Positions 38,086 to 47,685 of a stretch of DNA of 64,000 bases are shown here, piece by piece. The position numbers were made by a program, and so were the translations under genes. The stretch covers positions 1 through 64,000 of the forward strand of contig LGRX02026023.1 in NCBI GenBank assembly GCA_001247695.2, given 5' to 3'. The notes beneath the pieces were generated by a model. It was not told the DNA's origin. It saw nothing but the letters and a program-made list of their open reading frames with translations, and searched no databases. Source of the stretch: Cymbomonas tetramitiformis (taxonomy: Eukaryota; Chlorophyta; Pyramimonadophyceae; Pyramimonadales; Pyramimonadaceae). Each line of letters opens with the position of its first letter. Within the stretch, counting starts at the first letter, position 1.

Positions 38086-38595
38086 TCACTTTTCGCGCGG
38101 GTCACGATCACCGTTCTTCGTCGCGATCAAAAACTTCTTTAAGTTTTCCGCGGTGCTCAATTGATCCTCCGGGGAGCCGCCGTAGATCGTGCAAAGCGTG
38201 CAACCGTCGTCGACGGATCCCACATGGATGTGCACATCGTTCGTAGCGAGCCAGCGCACGTTGGCCCCGTTCCGACCTATGATTCTGCCGCACGGCACGG
38301 TGGTTCTTAGTTTGAGCGTGCGCTTCGTTTTTTTTAACGACATGATCAACGCCCGCAACCCTTCGGTCACGTTCGACACCTGCGACTCGTCATCCCCCTT
38401 CACGGTACAAACTGTACCGACGCCGTCGTCGTCCTTGATCCGGATCTGCACGCCGAATACTTTTAAGGGCTTTATATTGCAGTAACGAAAACCGATCACA
38501 AGTTCCTTGGCGTATCCGGTTTTAAGTACGCGCACGTGCGCCGGTTTCCACGGAGCACCGCATTTCGCGGACGAGTTCTGTTTTCCCGTGTTCAT
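38086..38595 (-). CDS. KH-domain protein
   Basis: 169 aa. The C-terminal half is a type I KH domain: VPCGRIIGRNGANVRWLA with the GxxG loop as GRNG, a beta strand DVHIHV, and C-terminal helix ENLKKFLIA. The first half (LVIGFRYCNIKPLKVFGVQI) may be a degenerate second KH. KH domains bind single-stranded RNA or DNA. The spliced gene at 61740 encodes another KH with GRDG, so the virus has at least two. Confidence 0.8.
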   Translation of the reverse strand: MNTGKQNSSAKCGAPWKPAHVRVLKTGYAKELVIGFRYCNIKPLKVFGVQIRIKDDDGVGTVCTVKGDDESQVSNVTEGLRALIMSLKKTKRTLKLRTTVPCGRIIGRNGANVRWLATNDVHIHVGSVDDGCTLCTIYGGSPEDQLSTAENLKKFLIATKNGDRDPREK

Positions 38596-38680
38596 CGCGT
38601 GCGAGTGTCGCTGCGCGCGTCATCAGTTTGCATCGCGTCAGCGGTACTTTTTACGTCACCACGCCGCAGCCGCATCGCGT

Positions 38681-38918
38681 ATGCTGCGCCCGAGCGACAA
38701 AGACATGGATGCCCGTCTAACCGAGTCTGAATGCCAACTATACCAAACGGTTCGGCAGAGTTTTGGAATTTTTTTTTGATGCGAAGTTGCTACGGCCAGC
38801 CACCCGACCAGAGTCTTGTCCGTGTGTTGACGAAGAGATTGCGCTCACTAGAATAACTCAACAAATCAATGCAAATGTTATTACAATAGCACATATGACC
38901 GATGTAAGTCGTAGGTGA
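38681..38918 (+). pseudogene. small gene interrupted at a T9 run
   Basis: The frame from ATG 38681 (MLRPSDKDMDARL) stops at TGA 38777-38779 directly after nine T (38769-38777). Skipping one T opens a frame with core-like composition (DAKLLRPATRPES) to 38918. GATGTAAGTCG at 38901 also resembles a splice donor. The sequence is read as one short gene with a homopolymer indel. Divergent from the KH gene; product unknown. 38919-39009 holds nothing recognisable. Confidence 0.4.
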
Positions 38919-39009
38919 GCATGTTATAACGTCGGCGGCGTTAACAGTTTGATGAATAATGTAATCATGCGTGTTTCCTGTTTGCTTTGATTGATGCACA
39001 GATACGCAA

Positions 39010-40498
39010 TTAGAAAACACCGATCGTGCGCATCACCCTATGCGGCACACGAAACACTTTCAGCTTACCCTTGAGGATGACCGCCAGATAGCCGCACACA
39101 GGTTCGTCATCGGCGCGACGCGCTTCACGCATCCAAGTCGGTATTGCGTCTACCGCGCCGATGGCGAAACCGGGCGGTCGCGATACAACTAGCTCGTGCA
39201 GCGTGCGTGCGCGGGTATCGGCGTTTCCTACGCCGGAGGCCTCAAAATGCAAACCCTCCAGTAAGCCGAGGTTGTCGTCGTCGATAAGCACGAGCGTACG
39301 CTCATGCAATTTGTTGTAGGCTTGGACGGCTTTGGCGTGGCGTCTGGACAGATTGAGATACATGTTGGGTACCAGCTTTATCGCGGCGTCAGTCATCAGG
39401 TTTACCGAAGCGTCTTCGAATGCACAAGTGCAAGCGATGCAATATTCCACGGCGTCGCGAACATTTTTCTGTTTACCGTACTCTTTCTCCGCTTCCTTCT
39501 TGGTGATAAATTTATCCTTTAAGTTTTTGCTTATATTGGCCACTTTCTCTTGGAGCTTGGCGTTGTCGTTTTCTAGTTCCTTCAACTTTTCTTCGATATG
39601 ATGGTGAAAAGTATTTTCGTGTGTTTCCAAATTTTTTTTTAAAATTTTCGGTGCAAGTGTTATCAAGATTTTCCATGAAGGTATCGTACATAGGAACAAA
39701 ATTTTTAGAAAAGTGTAACAAATCCTCAAAATATGCGTAATTGAATTTTTCGTGTTTCTTTGTGAATTTCATGATGGCCTGTTTCAGATTTATTTCTTTT
39801 GCGTCGTCTTTTACCGTATTCAAGTTTTCGACCCACGCGTTGGTAAAAGATGGCAATTCATTGTTCAACTCAATTTCACACGCGCATTTGAACAATCTTT
39901 CTAAGTCGTTCGGTGCTAGACGTCCATGCGTTTCAACAAAATCAATTAATTTGACCAGAGCTTGCTGTCTCGCAAATTGTAAGTTTACGCCAACATCAAA
40001 ATTTTCAGCGTTGTCTACAATAAAAGTATCCGCAATAAGTCGTGGGAGTTCGTTCATTATCTCCTTACCTTTCAACTCCTTTAAGTGTAATAGTTTATGT
40101 ACGTCATGAACCAGCATATAATTTAGCATCAGCACTGCCGGTGATACATTTAAAGTAAGATTGAGGTTTTCTCGTATCTGCAAGGGGGAAACTTCCTTCA
40201 TTTTTTGATACACCGCGTCATAATTTATATGCTTCTCGGGAGGAAACGGATTTTCCGCTTCGTAATCGATTATAAATCGATCGGGAAATGGTTTTACATA
40301 CGTTTCGAAAAACAAATCTGTTTTTTCTACATCCAACTTGTTTTTTGGAAAATAAAAGTCCATGTAATTTTTGTATGCTTTTAATAACATGCTATCATCA
40401 TTTACTGCATCCTCAAAATTTGACGACTCGTCGCTACTCTCATCTGCAGGGGCGGCGTTATCTTGGATAAGAGCCTTCTGAATTGTGGCGATTGACAT
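39010..40498 (-). pseudogene. MSI-type gene with +1 shift at an A9 run; coiled coil and GC-rich C-terminus
   Basis: Frame A starts at ATG 40498 (MSIATIQKAL), is AT-rich and ends at 39512. Frame B carries a clear coiled coil (EEKLKELENDNAKLQEKV) and a C-terminal domain ending VMRTIGVF at 39010. The frames meet at nine A on the minus strand (39632-39640); one base fewer would fuse them. After the run, frame A reads as basic low-complexity sequence, so frame B is the true continuation. The last ~160 codons are GC-rich, unlike the AT-rich first part, suggesting a fusion of two sources. Possibilities are sequencing error, slippage at the A run, or real breakage. Confidence 0.6.
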
Positions 40499-40554
40499 GG
40501 CGCACAATCCTTTTATTTCGTAAAGACATATTATTCGTTGGTATTTATATTTAT

Positions 40555-41208
40555 TCAGACGACGCAAGCGCCTCCAACGTCGGTCACCTCGCTTTGGGGC
40601 TCGTCGTATAAAAGGCGGTCGATCTGCCGCTGCATGGCGTTGTTGGTGTGCGTCAGCGCGTTGCAGGCGAGCTGCTGCTTCCGCACCCGGTACGCCTCGA
40701 TCTTGGTTCTGACTTCGCGCCAGGCGGCCGCGACGGTCTCCATGCACCGACACCCGGTGACGATGATGTTACCTTGATAAAAGATGGTTGCCCGCGAGTT
40801 GCCATCGCAGGTCAACGCCATCCGCAACCCCGGGAAGAGCTCCGGGTTGTACTGCGTCTGCATAGCGTCGTCCGCTGCCAGGCGGTTGATATCGACGGCG
40901 TCGCCCACGTCGTCGTGCGTCACTATGTTTTGTACCGCCGTGTGGAGCAGATATACCTCCGCGTGCAAGTATATCAGCACTCGCAAGCAACAGTCGATGC
41001 CGTAGTGGGCGTCGTGCACGCACGTGGCACCGATGCAGACGCATCGACCGGTCTGAAAGAGCAACAAGGTGCACCGCGGATTGTTGAACCGAAGAGACGC
41101 CGCGGCGAAGACCATCGGCCGATAGTCGGCCCCCGTCAAGCGGGTGAAGCGAACCAGGTCCACCTTCTGGCTAAAGACCGCCGTGAGCACCACATTCACC
41201 ACCCGCAT
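40555..41208 (-). CDS. tbp: TATA-binding protein homologue
   Basis: 217 aa from ATG 41208, about 40 nt from an AT-rich TATA element. The first TBP half has VVNVVLTAVF, VDLVRFTRL, ADYRPMVFAAASLRFNNPR and TLLLFQTGRCVCIGA. The second half has YNPELFPGLRMAL, RATIFYQGNIIVTGCR and the closing helix. These match the two-fold saddle repeat of TBP, including the phenylalanine-bearing F-x-x-G strands. The longer frame to 41232 would start almost inside the TATA box. A viral TBP fits the many TATA promoters here and could divert or replace host initiation. Confidence 0.9.
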   Translation of the reverse strand: MRVVNVVLTAVFSQKVDLVRFTRLTGADYRPMVFAAASLRFNNPRCTLLLFQTGRCVCIGATCVHDAHYGIDCCLRVLIYLHAEVYLLHTAVQNIVTHDDVGDAVDINRLAADDAMQTQYNPELFPGLRMALTCDGNSRATIFYQGNIIVTGCRCMETVAAAWREVRTKIEAYRVRKQQLACNALTHTNNAMQRQIDRLLYDEPQSEVTDVGGACVV

Positions 41209-41241
41209 ACCGAGCCAACACCGCGACGCCACGCGCGAGCG

Positions 41242-41257
41242 TGTATATATTTATTCG
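41242..41257. promoter_or_regulatory. shared TATA region between TBP and kinase genes
   Basis: GTGTATATATTTATTC reads as a TATA element on both strands and sits between the divergent TBP (ATG 41208) and kinase (ATG 41262 or 41280) genes. Confidence 0.5.
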
Positions 41258-41261
41258 CACG

Positions 41262-42341
41262 ATGGGCGCTTCATATTCTATGTATGCCTACGGCAAACGC
41301 TGCGCGCGGGCGTTGCTCCTCCGCGCGCTGCGCTGTTTCAGCGCCTTTCCGTGCAACACCGAAAAATCCGTTTACGTGGAGTGCGACCACGAGGGGGGCA
41401 TTTCGGGCGTCACCAGGGTGACCGCCGACGGGGTACGCTACGACCTGTGCGCTCAGACTTGCTCGTGGCAGGAGATCGGAAAAGGGTCGTACGGCGTGGT
41501 GTACCGCCTCGGGGGGCGCGACTGTGGGCTGGCTCTAAAGTGGGTGCAGACGGACAATGAGAAGCAGGCGCGCGGCGAATGCATCGACACGCGCAGCATG
41601 TTCGCCGCCGGCATGGGCGTGCTGCGGTCGCAGCCTCTAATAATTGCGACCCACAAGAACCCAAAGAACGACATCACCCTGCGCAGTCTGCTATCTTACG
41701 TCACCGATCACGTACATAAGCACCCCGTAGAGGATATATACACCTGCTTTTGCGTGTCCGAGCTCTGCCGCTACGATATGTGCACGCACCTGGCGATGAC
41801 GAGCCCGACTGATGCGCAAATCATCATGTACGCGCGAGACGTGATGAAGGCGACGCTCGCGCTGAGGTCCCGTCGCTTGTGCCACACGGACATCAAGATG
41901 TCGAACGTGCTGATAACGCACGACGACCGAGCGCTGCTGGGCGACGTGGGGAGCATCTGCGACGTCGCGGGGTTCAATAAAAACCCCTGCACGTTCCCTT
42001 CCGAGAAGATGTGCCGTCACGACCCAAAGTCGGCATCGTACGAGTACTCCGACGCGGACGCGGTGTGGAGCTTGACCGTACTGCTGGTGGAGATGTGTTA
42101 CACGCTGAGCGGCGCGAAGACCCAGCGACGCGCGCTGTACGACGACCTGCGCTACGAGAACCTGAAAAAATACGCGGGGCATCCCGAAGGGCGCATGACC
42201 AAACTGCGTGGACACTGCCAAGAGTGCATCACCTTTTTGCCCATGCACACTAGGACCCAGAGTCTACTGCAAGCCTGCACACGTATGATGACGAACAGTA
42301 CCTGCGACGTGTACCATCTGCGCACGCACGCCATAGACTAG
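41262..42341 (+). CDS. serine/threonine protein kinase
   Basis: 359 aa from ATG 41262. Gly-loop IGKGSYGVVY, Lys93 in ALKWV, catalytic-loop Asp210 in HTDIKMSNVL, and metal-binding Asp228 in LGDVGS (DVG in place of DFG). The N-terminus MGASYS fits N-myristoylation if this ATG is used; however, the TATA box is only ~15 nt upstream, so ATG 41280 (MYAYGK) may be the true start. All catalytic residues are present, so it is probably active. Divergent pair with TBP. Confidence 0.88.
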   Translation: MGASYSMYAYGKRCARALLLRALRCFSAFPCNTEKSVYVECDHEGGISGVTRVTADGVRYDLCAQTCSWQEIGKGSYGVVYRLGGRDCGLALKWVQTDNEKQARGECIDTRSMFAAGMGVLRSQPLIIATHKNPKNDITLRSLLSYVTDHVHKHPVEDIYTCFCVSELCRYDMCTHLAMTSPTDAQIIMYARDVMKATLALRSRRLCHTDIKMSNVLITHDDRALLGDVGSICDVAGFNKNPCTFPSEKMCRHDPKSASYEYSDADAVWSLTVLLVEMCYTLSGAKTQRRALYDDLRYENLKKYAGHPEGRMTKLRGHCQECITFLPMHTRTQSLLQACTRMMTNSTCDVYHLRTHAID

Positions 42342-42412
42342 CGTGGAACGTATAAAATGATAACATTTTTAGCAGATCACAATAGAGATCTGCGCGTTTG
42401 CATTTTGCAAAA

Positions 42413-43180
42413 ATGTCGGTCGTCATGTCGATGACAAAGAGAACAAGTGACGGGAAAATAAAAACAATAGACGATAGTCATGAAAGAATCAGTTCAGATA
42501 AAGAAGAAGAAGACGAAGGCTTTGAAATTCTTACAAAAGCGCAAGTACACGCGCTATCAGTCGAAAAATTAAACGCTAGTCATACTGAAATCATTCAGAA
42601 TAATAAATGTGAAATAAACATTACCGCATTAAAATACAGCGTACCCGTAGGCCAAACTGCGTATTACGATATACGACATGATCAGTTGGTTTCAGTCAGC
42701 CAAAGTGATGTCCATATATTTTACGTAGAAAATACTACTTCCATGGTTCCTGTTTTCGAATGCGATCATCTTGAAAGTTGGAAGTATAAAATTGATGGCA
42801 ACAAAATACAATTAACCAACCTAACTTCAAACCAATATTACGAATTTAAAACGGAAACAGACGAAAATGTTTTGTATATACACCAGACGTCTCCTTTGCT
42901 TACGTTCAAGACCGATCTTAATAAAGACGTAAATATAAAGAGGAATGGCCAATCTGGTGAACTTACTAGGGTAAAAGACAAGTCGGAGGCAGACTTCACA
43001 ATAAAGGTTGTCTGCAAGAAAGTAGACAATAGAATTCAGTGCCTTCCCCATATTGAAATATGCAATAAAAATTATGAACACGTCGATATTGACCCTGTTG
43101 GTCCAAATTGGTCTGTACTTATTTTTTATTTGAATGGCATAGAATACGGATACTCTGTGGGGGTTACTGGAAACCGATGA
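42413..43180 (+). CDS. AT-rich accessory protein starting MSVVMSMTK
   Basis: 255 aa. The start context AAAATGTCGGTCGTCATG is almost identical to that of the 44391 gene over about 35 bp, although the bodies differ. An acidic N-terminal region (SSDKEEEDEGFE) precedes a beta-rich body. No recognised domain. Confidence 0.7.
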   Translation: MSVVMSMTKRTSDGKIKTIDDSHERISSDKEEEDEGFEILTKAQVHALSVEKLNASHTEIIQNNKCEINITALKYSVPVGQTAYYDIRHDQLVSVSQSDVHIFYVENTTSMVPVFECDHLESWKYKIDGNKIQLTNLTSNQYYEFKTETDENVLYIHQTSPLLTFKTDLNKDVNIKRNGQSGELTRVKDKSEADFTIKVVCKKVDNRIQCLPHIEICNKNYEHVDIDPVGPNWSVLIFYLNGIEYGYSVGVTGNR

Positions 43181-43357
43181 CTAAAACATGTAGACGTGCA
43201 GATGAAAAATATGTTACGCGTGTCACCACTGAAGATGTTCGCACTATATGATTCCGCCATAACTCAAACCTGTCACGCAATGTAAATTATTTTGATGTAA
43301 ATTATTGCGCCGAGTGCCACAGACGATGCACCGGACGGCTGCAAAAACCTCGTTCGC

Positions 43358-44161
43358 ATGCGTCAAAAGTTGCAAGCATGCGTGCTCTTTCTGGTGACTA
43401 TCGTTATCGTGCGCAATCTGCTGATTGTTGCTTTGAGCGAGCGCGTAAATATGCCCCCAAAGTCGCATCCGTCAATACCGATTGGTCAGTTACCGAAAGC
43501 TCCGTGCGTCTCACCGTGGGTGTTGGCCGGGTTATGGTCGCGACCGCGAACAGCGATACATCACGTAATGGCAGTCAGCGAGACGGGCTGCGCGACGATT
43601 AGATCGATAGCGAATGATGCACGTTGCCACATAGTGTCCGTAAATAGCGAGGTCTCAATTACCCGGAGCAACGCGTGGTACATACAAGAGGTTTACGGCA
43701 CCGACGAGAACGCGATGCCGCAAATCGTTTACGTTGCATGGGAGGACATCGCGCTACCGGTACTCTGCCTGAAGCTTACAAACGCGTGCGCGAAGATGGC
43801 TTCGCAATCGCAAATGGCGATCAACGCCACCCTCATGCTGGAATTGCTTGGTCGTGCGCGGCACGATTTTGGTACGAGCTGGTGTTTATGCGACGAGCGC
43901 GCGACCGTGTCACCCGACGCCTGTTGCTCGAAGGGCGTTTTGGTGGGGCACGCGCAAACGCGGGTGCGTCAGAATGTGCAAAGCCTGCACTCGTATCTGG
44001 ACAACTTTGAGAGCGTACATGGCAGGACCGTCGCGAACGCGCAACGATGGCAGTTCAGATATTTCAACACGACGACCTCTTTTGCTATTACGCGTGTAAC
44101 TATTTGCGGGTCCATGTTTTACGACCGCAGGCTGAAACGTTATGCGCAGTTGAAGGTGTAG
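43358..44161 (+). CDS. membrane-anchored Cys-containing protein
   Basis: 267 aa. An N-terminal hydrophobic segment (LQACVLFLVTIVIVRNLLIV) acts as signal or type II anchor. The outer domain has paired cysteines (CLCDE; DACCSKG) and several N-glycosylation sites (NATL, NTTT). It is a candidate envelope or ER-lumen protein; no family recognised. Confidence 0.65.
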   Translation: MRQKLQACVLFLVTIVIVRNLLIVALSERVNMPPKSHPSIPIGQLPKAPCVSPWVLAGLWSRPRTAIHHVMAVSETGCATIRSIANDARCHIVSVNSEVSITRSNAWYIQEVYGTDENAMPQIVYVAWEDIALPVLCLKLTNACAKMASQSQMAINATLMLELLGRARHDFGTSWCLCDERATVSPDACCSKGVLVGHAQTRVRQNVQSLHSYLDNFESVHGRTVANAQRWQFRYFNTTTSFAITRVTICGSMFYDRRLKRYAQLKV

Positions 44162-44390
44162 CGTGGTCGTCATGAAGCGCACGTTACGCACTTTACTCGC
44201 ATTGTGTATTTAATTTTGCCCCTTACCATGTCGTTTTTCTCCTGTTCAAGCCATCGCATCAGTTTCGACGCGGATCCGCGTTCGCACAGCGTCATCATTC
44301 GGCAATTCAACCTGCGCTCGCCGTTGTTACGATTTTGCACATACCGTGTGTAGATACACACTCAAATTACGGAGACGCAATCCGACAAAA

Positions 44391-45329
44391 ATGTCGGTCG
44401 TCATGATGATGACAAAGAAAGCGAATAACGGGGGGGAAAAGAACAAGATCAGCACCAGGCAGCTCCAAAGTATTGAAAAACCGCCAACCACCGCTCTGCC
44501 GGACGTCGCGAATTATGTGATCGCACACGCAATTGAAAACGGGGATTTTGCTATGCTAAGCACACTTAGGAAAACGCATCCAGAGATTAGGGCTAAAATA
44601 CCACCGTTATGTGAACCAGCAAATTGTACTACACAAACCGAGTGCATCAGCATACGGCAGCGTAAGATAGTAAGCGGAGCCGATATTTGTACGGAAGTAT
44701 ACGCAATAATGCGTGACATGATAACGCGTGCCATAAACGACTGGAAAAATTCTTACCCCGGTGTTCTCGAGGACGGTGAACCGAATATCGCTCTTATGCA
44801 AAAACTGTGTCATACTTCCCACCAATATCTTAAATCGGAAACCTCGGACGAGACCTACATACACATATGGGCGATTCTTCGCGAGACCGAGTTACCCGAG
44901 AACATCCTCCGCAACAATCAAGGGTACATTTTCACGTGGCAGGCGTACACCTCAATACCGGGTGAGGTCGAACTGTCGACATTCCAGCGTAATATTTTCA
45001 AACTTTTATGTAGATGGCACGCGCGCCATATAAATTTTAAGGAGCATTTCGATTTAGAGGATTATTTACGTGGCCTTGATATGTATATCAAAGAAAGAAA
45101 GATCGAACAGGACATGCAAGGCGCTCCTTTGATGATTGCCAGGACCGAGGCATGGCTCCAAGCGTGTCGCGACAGCGATCCCGTCCTCAGCATTAATATG
45201 CGGAACTTGATTAATGAGCAACTCAATTTCGAAAATCTCATTCATATTGATCCCAAGAGCGTAAAAGAAGCGTTGGATTCGAATCGAGGATTAGAGTACG
45301 CAAAATCTTACTGGGTTCCTTCATTATGA
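44391..45329 (+). CDS. accessory protein starting MSVVMMMTK, 312 aa
   Basis: The 5' end is shared with the 42413 gene (ATGTCGGTCGTCATG then ATGACAAAGA). The body is helical with intermediate base composition (HAIENGDFAMLSTL; NIFKLLCRWHARH). No known domain. It is followed by a remnant of the VITFPGFF module found in the 25224 gene. Confidence 0.7.
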   Translation: MSVVMMMTKKANNGGEKNKISTRQLQSIEKPPTTALPDVANYVIAHAIENGDFAMLSTLRKTHPEIRAKIPPLCEPANCTTQTECISIRQRKIVSGADICTEVYAIMRDMITRAINDWKNSYPGVLEDGEPNIALMQKLCHTSHQYLKSETSDETYIHIWAILRETELPENILRNNQGYIFTWQAYTSIPGEVELSTFQRNIFKLLCRWHARHINFKEHFDLEDYLRGLDMYIKERKIEQDMQGAPLMIARTEAWLQACRDSDPVLSINMRNLINEQLNFENLIHIDPKSVKEALDSNRGLEYAKSYWVPSL

Positions 45330-45354
45330 ATGTAAGGTACAGCGACCGAGAAGG

Positions 45355-45597
45355 GTGTTTGAAACCGTGAATAACAAGCGCAACTATATGTATCATAATT
45401 GTTTGCAGCCAACCACGCGGATTCGAGCCGAGAGCGCACCGGGGTTACTATACCCTCTATGGAGGGTAATCACTTTTCCCGGTTTTTTTCATGTTCCGCT
45501 GCTTTACTGTACAGGGGTACGCCCCAGGATTCCGAAATATTTTAAACGCTATAAATCTCTATTAGCACAGTTCCAAGGACACGGCATCAGCTTGTAA
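45355..45597 (+). pseudogene. remnant carrying the VITFPGFF module
   Basis: 45478-45520 encodes VITFPGFFHVPLLY, matching the tail of the 25224-26465 gene with mostly synonymous changes (ATT/ATC, GGC/GGT, TTG/CTG, TAT/TAC). The frame around it is otherwise unlike that gene and overlaps the next gene's 3' end. Likely a displaced exon or gene end. Confidence 0.45.
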
Positions 45598-46626
45598 TCG
45601 TGTGTACCGCGCGTCCAGTAAGGAACGTGCGTGGTGCACGTGCCTCATCAAGAATGTGTAACCCGTCGCGCTGAGCGCATGATACACCGCGTGAACGTAC
45701 TGGTACTGTTCGCATAACCGGCGATCCTGAAAACAGATGGCCAACAGAAAAAAAATCAAGGCTGCGTATGCCCGCCAGGCATGCGGCCAGATGCTAGAGT
45801 CGTCGTTGAGGTTGTTCTGGCGGGGCGCGTTCTGCATCATCACCGTATGCATCAGCACCACCGGCATGTTCAGAGATGGCCAGTCCGCAAAACCGTAGCC
45901 CGCACGAGGAAGCACCCAAAAAATAACCACTGCAACACATACATTGCTTACAAGGTTTAAAGCGCGCAGCCCGTGCGTACGCGTTGCGACATGCATCATG
46001 CATACACACAGCGCCACGTACGGGCCGTGCATCCGACCGTGCGGATACACGTCAATGTCGTAAGCGGTATCCCGCACCACGCGTTCGAAGTTCATCACCA
46101 TCCACACGTACACCGCCAGCGCTAACGTAACGCCTATCCGCCAGCTGCGCCAGGGACTGTGAGTTCGGTAAAAGTCCATGCAAATCACGCAGTGAAGCGT
46201 CGTGAGGCACAGGTAATCCAAAAGATGAAATCCAAGCACGTGCGTCAAATGATTTCCGAAGCTGGCCGCGCTGAGGACGCAGAACAGAGCCGAGTACGCG
46301 TGAGACATGCCTTCGTGCGCCGCGTAAATGGCCGGCGCGATCAGCAGCAGACTGGTAAAAGAGTTGACGGGTTCGCTCAACCCCTTCCACCATACGTACG
46401 CGGCGGTGTCGCTGCTCAGGCGGTGCTCCCGCAGAAAGCCCCATCGATGATCGCTCTCGCCGACGCGGAGCTGGTACACTTCGCAGTTGTCCCCGCCGGA
46501 TGCCGGCGCGTGAATTAAAATGATGGGTCGAGGTCGCAACCAAAAAGCACCGGCGATCAAAACGGCGCTCCATAGCGCGATGGCAATCACGATCACGCAA
46601 GCGACGCGCGTTGACTTGGGTCGCAT
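45562..46626 (-). CDS. CREST-superfamily multi-pass hydrolase (alkaline ceramidase-like)
   Basis: 354 aa from ATG 46626, with about seven membrane segments. EPVNSFTSLLLI (residue ~85) matches the ceramidase E-x-x-N-T-x-S region. S122/H126 in SFGNHLTHV, D137 in FHLLDYL, and a C-terminal HAVYHALSATGY provide the Ser, Asp and His ligands of the CREST superfamily (alkaline ceramidase, PAQR, Per1). Probable membrane lipid amidase or esterase, for example on sphingolipids. Convergent overlap of 36 bp with the 45355 remnant. With the AIG1-like protein it makes two membrane lipid-hydrolase candidates in one window. Confidence 0.75.
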   Translation of the reverse strand: MRPKSTRVACVIVIAIALWSAVLIAGAFWLRPRPIILIHAPASGGDNCEVYQLRVGESDHRWGFLREHRLSSDTAAYVWWKGLSEPVNSFTSLLLIAPAIYAAHEGMSHAYSALFCVLSAASFGNHLTHVLGFHLLDYLCLTTLHCVICMDFYRTHSPWRSWRIGVTLALAVYVWMVMNFERVVRDTAYDIDVYPHGRMHGPYVALCVCMMHVATRTHGLRALNLVSNVCVAVVIFWVLPRAGYGFADWPSLNMPVVLMHTVMMQNAPRQNNLNDDSSIWPHAWRAYAALIFFLLAICFQDRRLCEQYQYVHAVYHALSATGYTFLMRHVHHARSLLDARYTRLQADAVSLELC

Positions 46627-46728
46627 GATTTTATTCTGGGCACGCGCTACGACAAAGTCCACGCGACGATCGGCGTGGAAAATACGAATACATATTTTTT
46701 ACATGCGCAATCCCAAGTCGCTTTCATC

Positions 46729-47568
46729 ATGTTTTACGATTATCGCGCGTGCTTCGCGCACGCCATCACCATCTGCGTCGCCTTCCGCTTGCTGTGGTGG
46801 TGGCATCGTATGATCGATGAGGGCATCGCCATGCCAGCATCCGCGGGTAATCGCTTTACCGAGGCGCTCATGCACGCACACATGCCCCAAAAATACAACA
46901 TGGCGTGGGCCGCCAGCGCTTGGGTACCCGAACATTGGAACAACGAGTCGCAGTACGCGCAATGGTGGCGAGCGCGACGCGACGACAGATCCATGGATAC
47001 CCTGCTGCACAGCTACGTCGTCGGAAATGCCGATGTGGCCGATCGATACAGATCCGTCGCTTTGCTTCACTATCGTTGCTCGGACGTGCCCTTCGTCGCG
47101 AATCCGCACTACAAGGTGCAACCGCCCCAATATGCGATATGGGTCGCGCGCCAGCTACAAGCGTGGAATGTGACGCGTGTGCTGCCGGTGCTCTGCACGC
47201 ACCACATGCCCTCGCGGCACCCGTGGTCGGTGCGGTGGGCAGCGAGGACGAAATGCCCCGCGATGTTGAAGGATTACTTGGTGCGCATGCGTGAGACGGC
47301 GCCGAAGTTAAAGTTTTTACCCACCCGGTGCCTCGGCGAAAAAGAAACCCTGATCGCTGCGCGGCACGCGTCTGCGACTGCGCAGCTCATGCTATCATCC
47401 TTCACATTTATCGCCGCTGCGGCGCGTCCGGACGGACGTTTCCTCACGCCCTCGCTCGGATTCTCGGGTTGCAAACCCAACAACGTGTCGCTTTCCAAGA
47501 GTGAAAACGACCGCTTGCACGCGCTGCAGCGCCAGCTTCATTGGCGTATGTGGGTGCCGACCAAATGA
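46729..47568 (+). CDS. glycosyltransferase, HxRxxD fucosyltransferase-like
   Basis: 279 aa. Type II anchor (HAITICVAFRLLWWW), then LLHYRCSDVPFV, which contains the H-x-R-x-x-D donor-binding motif of alpha-1,2-/O-fucosyltransferases. A late SSFTFIAAAA segment corresponds to the S-[ST]-F motif of the same fold. The open frame goes back to 46675 but only with a GTG start. Divergent from the ceramidase-like gene. Sugar specificity is inferred from motifs only. Confidence 0.7.
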   Translation: MFYDYRACFAHAITICVAFRLLWWWHRMIDEGIAMPASAGNRFTEALMHAHMPQKYNMAWAASAWVPEHWNNESQYAQWWRARRDDRSMDTLLHSYVVGNADVADRYRSVALLHYRCSDVPFVANPHYKVQPPQYAIWVARQLQAWNVTRVLPVLCTHHMPSRHPWSVRWAARTKCPAMLKDYLVRMRETAPKLKFLPTRCLGEKETLIAARHASATAQLMLSSFTFIAAAARPDGRFLTPSLGFSGCKPNNVSLSKSENDRLHALQRQLHWRMWVPTK

Positions 47569-47685
47569 CAATGCACGTCGTCATTTGTGTACAAAGGCTG
47601 CATCTATAAACTTTTGAATACGTTAATCTATTTTTGGTAACCTCTTGTTTTAAAAAAAAACCAGGGTACATGTCGTTCCTTGATA

